From the NCBI GenBank assembly GCA_019348575.1, contig JAHWJE010000004.1, forward strand, positions 10,254 to 15,705: a stretch of 5,452 nucleotides of DNA. The letters run 5' to 3'. The stretch is from Actinomycetota bacterium. GTDB taxonomy: Bacteria; Actinomycetota; Thermoleophilia; Solirubrobacterales; Solirubrobacteraceae. The first letter of the stretch is position 1; every line of letters begins with the position of its first letter. Both the position numbers and the translations under genes were made by a program. Of the stretch, positions 1 to 5,452 are shown piece by piece. The notes beneath the pieces are model-generated. The model saw nothing but the letters and a program-made list of their open reading frames with translations. It ran no database searches and was not told where the DNA came from.

Positions 1-350
1 CCGGCGTTGCAGCCCGCCTCGCGGATCGCGTTCAACGTGTAGTCGATGTGCGGCGTCGCCTCGGCGTGGATCGTGATCCCGTTCGCGCCCGCCTTGGCGA
101 ACTCCTCGACCTGGCGCTCGGGGCTCTCGATCATGAGGTGCACGTCGAGGTAGGCCTCGTCGGGCAGCCCCTCGCGCAGCGCCGCGACGACGAGCGGGCC
201 GAAGGTGATCGGCGGGACGAAGTGGCCGTCCATGACGTCGCAGTGGATGACGCGGGCGCCCGCGTCCCAGACCTCGCGGACCTGCCCGAAGAGGTTGGTG
301 AAGTCCGCCGACAGGATCGACGGGGTGACGTGGCGTTCGGCGAGCGGCAC
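1..350 (-). CDS. rpe: Ribulose-phosphate 3-epimerase, N-terminal 116 residues (3' end outside window)
   Basis: Rpe interconverts D-ribulose 5-phosphate and D-xylulose 5-phosphate in the cytosolic pentose phosphate (or Calvin) pathway, using a TIM barrel with a bound divalent metal. Seen here: the first-strand motif TPSILSADF (residues 9-17, Ser11 in the usual place), the signature VIHCDVMDGHFVPP (34-47) with metal-ligand/catalytic His36 and Asp38 and Met40, and LDVHLMIESP (68-77) with His71 and Met73. The second catalytic Asp and the phosphate-binding loop lie beyond the window edge. The common VPN is VPP here. The start is GTG at 350-348. It is supported by GGGAG at 360-356, five bases upstream, and by the motif starting right after it. 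The G of the start codon is the last base of the upstream TAG (TAGTG, 1 nt overlap), so translation is probably coupled to the zinc-ribbon gene. Family identity is secure; truncation is only the window end. Confidence 0.96.
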   Translation of the reverse strand, partial: MPLAERHVTPSILSADFTNLFGQVREVWDAGARVIHCDVMDGHFVPPITFGPLVVAALREGLPDEAYLDVHLMIESPERQVEEFAKAGANGITIHAEATPHIDYTLNAIREAGCNA

Positions 351-568
351 TAGATCTCCCGCAGCATCGACGCCGAGCAGGCGCTGCAGGACATGATCGC
401 GGTCTTTGACATGCGCACGATCGTAGAGTGCTCGCCGCAGTCGGGGCACAGCGAGCACAGCTCGAAGCGGTGCAGGCAGTACACGCAGCGGTAGCGCCCG
501 GGCAGGTTCGCGGGCCGCAGCCACGGCTCCTGGCAGTTCGGGCACGTCATGCCGATCTCGCTGCTCAT
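350..568 (-). CDS. Small double zinc-ribbon protein, function unknown (YfgJ/DUF1407-like)
   Basis: A 72-residue protein built from two four-cysteine zinc knuckle pairs: C9-x2-C12 with C28-x2-C31, and C41-x2-C44 with C61-x2-C64. An extra Cys38 lies between them. The middle reads LCSLCPDCGE. The spacing and the LCPDC centre recall the E. coli YfgJ zinc-ribbon family (DUF1407); this is recalled, not searched. No catalytic domain, signal peptide or membrane segment is visible, so it is probably a cytosolic zinc protein binding nucleic acid or protein. Start: ATG at 568-566 overlaps the rsmB TGA as ATGA, the classic coupled arrangement, and no clear Shine-Dalgarno precedes it. A second ATG at 550 (residue 7, just before TCPNC) is possible. 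Its TAG stop overlaps the rpe GTG by one base. Its position suggests co-translation with an rRNA methyltransferase and rpe; a role in translation is only inference. The cysteine pattern makes it a real gene rather than a shadow frame. Confidence 0.85.
   Translation of the reverse strand: MSSEIGMTCPNCQEPWLRPANLPGRYRCVYCLHRFELCSLCPDCGEHSTIVRMSKTAIMSCSACSASMLREI
356..360 (-). promoter_or_regulatory. Ribosome binding site for rpe
   Basis: GGGAG on the minus strand ends five bases before the GTG start of rpe. It lies inside the last codons of the zinc-ribbon gene (Arg70-Glu71). It fixes the rpe start at 350 even though the codon is GTG and overlaps the preceding stop. Confidence 0.6.
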
Positions 569-1815
569 GGGCTGCGAAGGCGAGCGATGTAGAAGCCGTC
601 GGTGCGGTCGCGATGGGGCAGCACGAGGCGCTCGGACTCTACTGCCAGGCCGGACGCGACCACGCGCTGCTCGTTCTCGGCGGGCGACAGCGTGCACGTG
701 GAGTACACGAGCGCGCCGCCGGGGCGCAGCGCCCGGCAGGCGGCGGCCACGATCGCCTCCTGGGCGTCGGCGAGCTGCGCGATCGCCTGCGGCGTCATCC
801 GCCAGCGCAGGTCGGGGTGGCCCTGCAGCGTGCCGAGGCCGCTGCACGGCGGGTCGACGAGAACGCGGTCGAAGGGCGTGTCGGTGCGCAGGCGCGCCGC
901 GTCGCGGGTCTCGACCCGCACGATCGACGTGCGCATCCGCTCGCACGTGCGCGCCAGCGCCTGCGCGCGCCGGGCGTGCCGTTCGACCGCCACGATCTCG
1001 CCGCGGTCGTCCATCAGCGCTGCGAGGTGCGTCGTCTTGCCGCCCGGCGCGGCGCACAGGTCGAGCACGCGCTCGCCGGGCTGAACGTCCAGCGCGCGCG
1101 CGACGAGCATCGCCGCGCGCGACTGGGCGACGTAGGCGCCGGCGGCGTAGAGCGGGTGCGCGTGCGCGTCGAAGGCGCCGCTCACGACGAGCCCCTCGGG
1201 CAGCTCGTCGCCGGCGGGAGTCGTGGCGGCGCCGAGTTGCTCGGCGACGTCGCCGGGGCTGGCGACGAGCGTGTTGACGCGCAGCGCGAGCTCGCCCGGC
1301 TCGTTGCCCGCGCGCAGCAGCGCGCGCGTCTCGGCGGGCCCGAAGCGCTCCCACCACAGCTCGACCAGCCATGGCGGGTAGGAGTGCGCGATCGCCGCGC
1401 CCTGCGGCGTGTCGTCGTCGGGCAGCGCCGGGACGCCCTCGCGCAGCGCGCGCCGCAGGACCGCGTTGACGAGCGCGTGCCCGCCCTTGCGTCCCTTCGC
1501 CAGCTCGACGCTCTCGCCCACGATCGCGTGCGCCGCCGCGTGGTCGAGGAACGCGAGCTGGTAGAGCCCGAGCCGCAGCGCGGCGAGCGTCGGCGCGTCG
1601 AGCTCGTCGACGGGCCGTGCGAGCCGCTCGATGATGTGGTCGAGCGTGAGCCGGCGCTGGATCGTGCCGTAGGCCAGCCGCATCGCCAGCCCCCGCTCCC
1701 GCCGATCCAGCCCGCGCGCCTCACCGTGCAGCGCCCGGTCGGCGTACGCGCCCTGCTCGAAGACGCGGCGGATGACGGCGTAGGCGACCTGCCGGGCGGG
1801 CGTGACGGCCGTCAT
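565..1815 (-). CDS. rsmB: 16S rRNA (cytosine(967)-C5)-methyltransferase RsmB
   Basis: RsmB (Sun/Fmu) methylates C967 of 16S rRNA using S-adenosylmethionine. The 416-residue product (E. coli about 429) has an N-terminal NusB-like RNA-binding domain (about residues 5-140, with HAIVGESVELAK at 96-107 and LVNAVLRR at 115-122). A Rossmann methyltransferase domain follows: motif I VLDLCAAPGGKTTHLA (250-265), motif IV DPPCSGLGT with Cys324 (321-329), and motif VI YSTCTLSPAENE with Cys374 (371-382). The two cysteines are the pair known in RNA m5C methyltransferases: the STC one is the nucleophile and the PPC one aids product release. Start: ATG at 1815, chosen because PARQVAYAVI at its N-terminus matches where the family begins and GAGGAA lies 11 bases upstream. 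A GTG at 1866, overlapping the fmt TGA as GTGA, would add 17 residues and cannot be excluded. The stop overlaps the next gene as ATGA. Family assignment is secure. Confidence 0.95.
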   Translation of the reverse strand: MTAVTPARQVAYAVIRRVFEQGAYADRALHGEARGLDRRERGLAMRLAYGTIQRRLTLDHIIERLARPVDELDAPTLAALRLGLYQLAFLDHAAAHAIVGESVELAKGRKGGHALVNAVLRRALREGVPALPDDDTPQGAAIAHSYPPWLVELWWERFGPAETRALLRAGNEPGELALRVNTLVASPGDVAEQLGAATTPAGDELPEGLVVSGAFDAHAHPLYAAGAYVAQSRAAMLVARALDVQPGERVLDLCAAPGGKTTHLAALMDDRGEIVAVERHARRAQALARTCERMRTSIVRVETRDAARLRTDTPFDRVLVDPPCSGLGTLQGHPDLRWRMTPQAIAQLADAQEAIVAAACRALRPGGALVYSTCTLSPAENEQRVVASGLAVESERLVLPHRDRTDGFYIARLRSP

Positions 1816-1826
1816 CGGTCGCGGCG

Positions 1827-1832
1827 TTCCTC
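1827..1832 (-). promoter_or_regulatory. Probable ribosome binding site for rsmB (ATG at 1815)
   Basis: GAGGAA on the minus strand is the best Shine-Dalgarno-like run between the fmt stop and the rsmB ATG. Its 11-base spacer is longer than usual, which is why the coupled GTG at 1866 stays open as an alternative start. Confidence 0.4.
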
Positions 1833-1862
1833 GTACAGCGCCGGTCGGACGCCGCGCATCCG

Positions 1863-2735
1863 TCACAGCCTGCGCCCCCGCAGGTACGCCGCCGCGTCCA
1901 TCGCCCGCCCGCCCGCAGGCTGGACCTCGAGCAGCTCGAGGCCGCCGAGCGTCAGCCGCTCGCCGTCGGCGCGCAGAGCGCCCGCCTGCTCCGGCGCGCG
2001 CAGCGCCGCGCGCAGGACGCCGAGAAACGAGCCGTCGGCGAGCTCGACGCGCGCGCCGATGTGCGGGCTCAGCGCCCGCACGACGCGGTCGTTGACCGCG
2101 GCCGGCGCGCCCGGGTCCAGCGTGCGATCGGCGGCCGTGATCTTGTCGGCGTACGTGACTCCCTCGGCGGGCTGCTCGACCGGCTCGGGGCGCTCGTCGA
2201 GCGTGCGCAGCAGCAGGTCCGCGCCGAGTTGCTGCAGGCGCGGGGCGAGGGTGCCGTACGTGTCGTCGGGCGCGATCGGCTCGGCGCCCTCGAGGAAGAC
2301 AGGGCCGCTGTCGAGGCCCGCCGTCAGCCGCATGATGCAGACGCCGGTCTGCGTGTCGCCGGCCATCATCGCCCGCTCGACGGGCGCCGCGCCGCGCCAC
2401 CGCGGCAGCAGCGACGGGTGCACGTTGAGGATCTCGAAGTCCGACAGCAGCGGCTCGCGGATCAGCGCGCCGAACGCGCAGACGACGATCGCGTCGGGCT
2501 GCGCCGCCGCGATCCGCCCGTACGCGTCCGCCTCGTTGACCTTCTCGGGCTGATACAGGCCCAGACCGAGCGCGCGCGCCGCATCGGCGACCGGCGGCGC
2601 CGACAGCTTGCGGCCGCGCCCGGCGGGACGGTCGGGGCGCGTGACGACGAGCTGCGGGCAGTGCGGGCTCGCGGCCAGCCGGTCCAGGACGGCGGCGGCG
2701 AAATCCGATGTGCCGAGAAAGACGGTGCGCGCCAC
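1863..2735 (-). CDS. fmt: Methionyl-tRNA formyltransferase
   Basis: Fmt transfers a formyl group from 10-formyltetrahydrofolate to the amino group of Met-tRNA(fMet), making the bacterial initiator. The 290 residues (E. coli 315) show the Rossmann-like start VFLGTSDFAAAVLDRL (5-20), VVTRPDRPAGRGRKL (30-44; the last part matches the loop that contacts tRNA), VVCAFGALI (84-92), and the catalytic segment NVHPSLLPRWRGAAP (104-118) with Asn104 and His106. The third catalytic residue is Asp142 in TAGLDSGPV (138-146). The C-terminal tRNA-binding domain (about 200-290) ends with the family's QPAGGRAMDAAAYLRGR. All three catalytic residues are present. The start is GTG at 2735-2733, directly followed by the first beta strand; only 9 bases separate it from the def stop and no good Shine-Dalgarno is seen, so coupling with def is likely. 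Pairing with def is functional: Def removes what Fmt adds. Confidence 0.97.
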   Translation of the reverse strand: MARTVFLGTSDFAAAVLDRLAASPHCPQLVVTRPDRPAGRGRKLSAPPVADAARALGLGLYQPEKVNEADAYGRIAAAQPDAIVVCAFGALIREPLLSDFEILNVHPSLLPRWRGAAPVERAMMAGDTQTGVCIMRLTAGLDSGPVFLEGAEPIAPDDTYGTLAPRLQQLGADLLLRTLDERPEPVEQPAEGVTYADKITAADRTLDPGAPAAVNDRVVRALSPHIGARVELADGSFLGVLRAALRAPEQAGALRADGERLTLGGLELLEVQPAGGRAMDAAAYLRGRRL

Positions 2736-2744
2736 GGGCGACCG

Positions 2745-3338
2745 CTACGCCGCGCTTGCGGCGGCCTGCTCGGCCTCGCGCAGCGCGCGCATCGCCGCCT
2801 TGCGCTGCTCGCGCGTGGTGCGGTCGAGGATCAGGATGCCGTCGAGGTGGTCGATCTCGTGCTGGATCACGCGCGCCTCGAGGCCCGTCGCCTCGATCAC
2901 GAGCTCGTCGCCGTGCTCGTCGCGCGCGCGCACGAGCACTGCGACCGGGCGCTCGACCTCGACGTGGACGAGCGGCAGGCTGAGGCAGCCCTCCTCGGAG
3001 ATCTCCTCGTCGCGGCTTGACCACTCGATCTGCGGGTTGACGAGCGCGACCGTCCGGCTGTCGGGCTCGACGCGGTAGACGAGCACGCGGTGCGAGATGC
3101 CGACCTGAGGCGCGGCGAGGCCGATGCCGAGCGCGTCGTGCATGAGCACCGCCATCCGGGCGACCTCCTCGCGCAGCTCGTCGTCGAAGCGCTCGACCGC
3201 ACGCGCCTTCGTCTTGAGGATCGGATCGCCCAGCACGCGCACGTGGCGCATCGCGGCCTCGCGGCGGGCGCGCACCTCGGGATCCAGCGGCGGCGGCGCC
3301 GCGGGCTCCACCTCGGTCTGTTCGACGACGTCGGCCAC
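2745..3338 (-). CDS. def: Peptide deformylase
   Basis: Def removes the N-formyl group from nascent proteins at the ribosome exit using a bound divalent metal (Fe2+ in most bacteria). All three family motifs are intact: GIGLAAPQV (71-79), EGCLSLP with metal ligand Cys118 (116-122), and QHEIDHLDG with His160, catalytic Glu161 and His164 (159-167). The protein is 197 residues, longer than E. coli's 169. The extra is mostly an Ala/Pro/Glu-rich N-terminal stretch before MRHVRVLGDPILKTKA. The annotated start is GTG at 3338-3336, 21 bases after the priA stop, with no clear Shine-Dalgarno. An ATG at 3251 (residue 30) has GAGG five bases upstream and would give a 168-residue enzyme of classic length. 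Codons in the extension are strongly GC-ending like the rest, so I keep the long form with moderate confidence. The C-terminus is a charged helix (176-192). Confidence 0.96.
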   Translation of the reverse strand: MADVVEQTEVEPAAPPPLDPEVRARREAAMRHVRVLGDPILKTKARAVERFDDELREEVARMAVLMHDALGIGLAAPQVGISHRVLVYRVEPDSRTVALVNPQIEWSSRDEEISEEGCLSLPLVHVEVERPVAVLVRARDEHGDELVIEATGLEARVIQHEIDHLDGILILDRTTREQRKAAMRALREAEQAAASAA

Positions 3339-3359
3339 GCATCCAAGTCTAGATCGCGG

Positions 3360-5417
3360 CTACTGGGGATCGACGTCGACGCTGAACGCGACGCCGCGCC
3401 TGCTCCGGTCGCCGGCGACCTGCGCCACCGCCGCGCCGGCGGCGCGCACTGCCGGCGCCCGCCGCGCGGCCTTGACGACGAGCTGCGCCCGCTCGCGGCC
3501 GCGCAGGCGAAAGAGCGGCGCCGGACCGAGCACCGTCGCGCTCGGTATTTCGCCCAGCGCGCCGCGGATCGCGCGCGCGGCCTCACCGACAGCCCGTCCG
3601 TCGGGCGCGGCGCAGACGATCCGGATGAGGTGCGAGAACGGCGGGTAGCGCAGCGCCTCGCGGCGCGCGAGCTCGCCGGCGAGGAACCCGTCGGCGTCGT
3701 GACGGGCGGCGGCCGCGATCGAGGCCGCCTCGGGCGCCATCGTCTGCACGAGCACGCGCCCGCCGGCGGGACCGCGCCCGGCCCGGCCGGCGAGCTGGGC
3801 GACGAGCGCGAACGTGCGCTCCTCGGCGCGGAAGTCCGGAAAGCGCAGCGTGCTGTCGGCGTCGACGACGACGCCGAGCGTGACGTCGGGAAAGTCGTGT
3901 CCCTTGGCGACCATCTGCGTGCCGAGCAGGATCCCGCGCGGCGCCTGCTCGAAGCGGCGCAGCAGCGCGCCCGCGTCGCGCACGTCGGCGTCCAGCCGGA
4001 AGACGTCGTGGCCGATCTGCGCGAGATCGTGCTCGAGGCGCTCGGTGCCGGCTCCGTGGCGCGCGACGGACATCGACCCGCAGTCCGAGCAGCGCTCGGG
4101 CGTGCGCTCGCGGTGGCCGCAGTGATGGCAGGCCAGACGGCCCTGCGCGCGGTGCAGGACGAGCGCGACGTCGCACTGCGGGCAGGTCCATGCGTGCCCG
4201 CACGAGCGGCAGTCGACGAAGTTCGACCAGCCACGGCGGTTGAGCAGCACGATCGCCTTGGTCGCGTCGACGAGCGCGTGGCTCGTCTCGCGGTGAAGCG
4301 CCGCCCGCTGCTCGCGCATGTCGACGATCTGCACGGGCGGCATGGGCCGGCCGTCGACGCGTGCCGGCAGCCGCAGGCGGCGCAGCGCGTGGACGCTCTC
4401 GGGTCGGGGCGTCGCGCTGCCGGCGACGAGCAGCGCGCCCGCCTGCTGCGCGCGGCGCAGCGCGACGTGGCGCGCGTCATAGCGCGGGTCGCCCTCGTGC
4501 TTGTAGGAGGAGTCGTGCTCCTCGTCGAGCACGATCAGGCCGAGCCGCTCGATCGGCGCGAAGACGGCCGAGCGCGGACCGACGCAGACGCGCGCCGCGC
4601 GGCTGCGCAGGCGCGTCCATTCGTCGTGGCGCTCGCCGGCGGAGAGCTTGGAGTGCAGGACCGCGACGGTGTCGCCGAAGCGGTCGACGAAGCGGCTGAC
4701 GATCTGCGGCGTGAGCGCGATCTCCGGCACGAGGATGATCACGCCTCGCCCCTGCGCGAGCGCGGTCGCGGCGGCGCGCAGGTAGATCTCGGTCTTGCCC
4801 GAGCCGGTCACGCCGTGCAGCAGCAGCGGCTGCGGCTCGGGATCGTCCAGCGCGCGCTCGACCTCGGCGAGCACGCGCGCCTGGTCGGTCGTGAGCGCCG
4901 GCTGGGCGCGGCGCGCGCCGACCGACTCGTGCCGAACGTGGCGCCGTGTCGCGCGCCGCTCGAGCGTGACGAGCCCGCGCGCCTCGAGCCGGCGCAGGGC
5001 GGGCAGGTCGGACCCCGCCGCGCGCGGGAGCTCGGCGATCAGGGCGCGCTGGCGCGCCGTCGGCGGACGGCCGGCGGGCGGCGCCGCCTGCGACGGGCTC
5101 GCCCACCATGTCTGCTTCGCGCGGCCGGCCGGCGGCGGCGAGACGAGCGCGAGCGCGCGCGCCGGGGTGGAGCAGTACTCGTCGGCGATCCAGGCGGCGA
5201 GCTCGACGAGCTCGGGCGGCAGGTCGTGGTCGACCGCCCGCACCACGTCAATCGTGACACCATTGCCATGTAGGACCGCGGTCGACCGCTCAAGCAGGCC
5301 CTGCGTGTGAGACAGTGCGGGCGACGGCTTGAGGGTGCAGTTGATGACCATGGCCCGCAGGTCAGTGAAGTCCCACTGGCTCTGCTCACACAGCCGTTGC
5401 TGGTGTTCGTCCTTCAC
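3360..5417 (-). CDS. priA: Primosomal helicase PriA with its N-terminus replaced by a flavodoxin-like segment (chimeric)
   Basis: PriA reloads the replisome at stalled forks (3'-5' helicase and DnaB loading via DnaT/PriB or equivalents). From about residue 67 the 685-residue product is PriA: LPPELVELAAWIADEYCSTP (66-85, the end of the 3' DNA-binding domain), a winged-helix-like region (about 115-160), Walker A GVTGSGKTEIY (202-212), LVPEIALTPQ (229-238), DEEH (298-301), GSATP (333-337), and eight zinc-ligand cysteines at 403, 406, 412, 415, 430, 433, 443 and 446. Then come GTQMVAKGHDFPDVTLG (499-515) and QLAGRAGRG (541-549). The C-terminal domain runs from about 585. Residues 1-65 are not PriA but match a flavodoxin-fold oxidoreductase (separate entry); about 70 residues of 3' DNA-binding domain are absent. 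No ATG or GTG is seen in the PriA part before its helicase core, so as written it can only be made as the fusion. Helicase identity is certain; whether the 5' end is natural is not. Confidence 0.9.
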   Translation of the reverse strand: MKDEHQQRLCEQSQWDFTDLRAMVINCTLKPSPALSHTQGLLERSTAVLHGNGVTIDVVRAVDHDLPPELVELAAWIADEYCSTPARALALVSPPPAGRAKQTWWASPSQAAPPAGRPPTARQRALIAELPRAAGSDLPALRRLEARGLVTLERRATRRHVRHESVGARRAQPALTTDQARVLAEVERALDDPEPQPLLLHGVTGSGKTEIYLRAAATALAQGRGVIILVPEIALTPQIVSRFVDRFGDTVAVLHSKLSAGERHDEWTRLRSRAARVCVGPRSAVFAPIERLGLIVLDEEHDSSYKHEGDPRYDARHVALRRAQQAGALLVAGSATPRPESVHALRRLRLPARVDGRPMPPVQIVDMREQRAALHRETSHALVDATKAIVLLNRRGWSNFVDCRSCGHAWTCPQCDVALVLHRAQGRLACHHCGHRERTPERCSDCGSMSVARHGAGTERLEHDLAQIGHDVFRLDADVRDAGALLRRFEQAPRGILLGTQMVAKGHDFPDVTLGVVVDADSTLRFPDFRAEERTFALVAQLAGRAGRGPAGGRVLVQTMAPEAASIAAAARHDADGFLAGELARREALRYPPFSHLIRIVCAAPDGRAVGEAARAIRGALGEIPSATVLGPAPLFRLRGRERAQLVVKAARRAPAVRAAGAAVAQVAGDRSRRGVAFSVDVDPQ
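5223..5417 (-). pseudogene. N-terminal fragment of a flavodoxin-like NAD(P)H-dependent FMN reductase family gene, fused to priA
   Basis: Residues 1-65 of the fused frame read as the start of a flavodoxin-fold flavoprotein (NADPH-dependent FMN reductase family). There is a leader with WDFTDLRA (15-22), the first beta strand and flavin-phosphate loop MVINCTLKPSPALSHTQG (23-40), a helix (39-50), and the second strand VTIDVVRAVDHD (54-65). Family members then continue with a long flavin-binding body of more than 100 residues, none of which is present. Codons here include CTT, CTA, CAT, AAT, GGT and ATT, which are scarce in the neighbouring genes, and GC is about 63%. The GTG start has an excellent Shine-Dalgarno and overlaps an upstream stop as GTGA, so the 5' end of this gene looks natural. 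The break is at about 5222. Assignment is from recalled family sequence features, without a search. It cannot bind FMN as a working enzyme in this form. Confidence 0.75.
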
Positions 5418-5452
5418 TCGCTCCTCCTCGGTACGACGAACCAGTGGTCCCG
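5414..5452 (-). CDS. Possible C-terminal end of an upstream gene (12 codons plus stop)
   Basis: Reading minus-strand codons from the window edge gives RDHWFVVPRRSE and then TGA at 5416-5414. The stop overlaps the GTG start of the fused frame as GTGA, a common coupled arrangement in actinobacteria. That geometry is the only support: the segment is too short to identify, and it could be an open frame by chance. If real, the flavodoxin-like gene was the downstream member of a small operon. Confidence 0.3.
   Translation of the reverse strand, partial: RDHWFVVPRRSE
5423..5428 (-). promoter_or_regulatory. Strong ribosome binding site (AGGAGG) before the fused frame
   Basis: AGGAGG on the minus strand stands five bases (AGCGA) before the GTG at 5417-5415. 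It is a full-consensus Shine-Dalgarno, the best in the window, and sets the start of the flavodoxin-like segment rather than that of an ordinary PriA. Confidence 0.75.

Noticed and set aside
1..350. rpe as a broken gene
   Set aside because: The frame is open to the window edge with all expected N-terminal motifs; only the window cuts it.
569..1372. Upstream extension of the zinc-ribbon frame to 340 residues
   Set aside because: The extra part is an Arg/Ala-rich shadow inside rsmB. The ATG overlapping the rsmB stop is the natural start.
613..2553. A 646-codon open frame on the plus strand, antisense to rsmB and fmt
   Set aside because: Same cause: a low-complexity, Arg/Ala-rich shadow of real genes with intact catalytic residues on the other strand.
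565..3342. One 925-codon minus-strand frame suggesting a giant protein ending in RsmB
   Set aside because: Only the last 416 residues look like a protein family. The upstream part is the out-of-frame shadow of def and fmt, open only because stop codons are scarce at this GC content.
350..3356. GATCTAG present both at the zinc-ribbon/rpe junction and just after the priA stop
   Set aside because: A seven-base match including stop codons, with no further shared sequence or symmetry; most likely chance.
3339..3359. The 21-base priA-def gap as a promoter or terminator
   Set aside because: It is too short, has no hairpin followed by T-run, and no recognisable -10/-35 pair; it is better read as an ordinary intra-operon spacer.
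3090..5273. A 727-codon open frame on the plus strand, antisense to priA and def
   Set aside because: Its product is Arg/Ala/Asp-rich with no recognisable motif. It mirrors the strong GC-ending codon bias of the minus-strand genes, which removes stops from the opposite strand. The minus-strand frames carry complete family motifs.

Overview
The window is a compact run of housekeeping genes, all read on the minus strand. It comes from a very GC-rich bacterium, with most codons ending in G or C and most lines around 75-88% GC. Gene content, GTG starts and several 1-4 nt stop/start overlaps fit Actinomycetota. The wording of PriA and of the N-terminally extended Def suggests Thermoleophilia/Solirubrobacterales, but that placement is from memory and is moderate confidence only.

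In transcription order (high to low coordinates) the layout is: a 12-codon tail of an upstream frame (5452-5414); a primosomal helicase gene priA with an abnormal 5' end (5417-3360); def, peptide deformylase (3338-2745); fmt, Met-tRNA formyltransferase (2735-1863); rsmB, 16S rRNA m5C967 methyltransferase (1815-565, or from a coupled GTG at 1866); a 72-residue double zinc-ribbon protein (568-350); and the 5' part of rpe, ribulose-phosphate 3-epimerase (350 to beyond position 1). Gaps are 21, 9, 47 (or a 4 nt overlap), a 4 nt overlap and a 1 nt overlap, so this looks like a single transcription unit. I see no promoter, terminator, tRNA, rRNA, CRISPR or insertion sequence, and no gene-free stretch longer than 50 bases.

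The genes combine replication restart (PriA), start and finish of formyl-methionine use in translation (Fmt adds the formyl group, Def removes it), ribosome modification (RsmB) and pentose phosphate metabolism (Rpe). The zinc-ribbon protein sits between rsmB and rpe, with its start fused to the rsmB stop and its stop fused to the rpe start.

The main surprise is at the 5' end of priA. About the first 65 residues are not PriA. They read as the N-terminus of a flavodoxin-fold NAD(P)H-dependent FMN reductase family protein, complete with its own strong ribosome binding site. They join in frame, near position 5222, to a PriA that lacks most of its 3' DNA-binding domain. GC content and codon choice change at the same place (about 63% GC with rare codons on one side, 75% or more on the other). 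This is either a real gene fusion/deletion or a chimeric assembly join. The sequence alone cannot settle which, and an assembly join is the simpler explanation.
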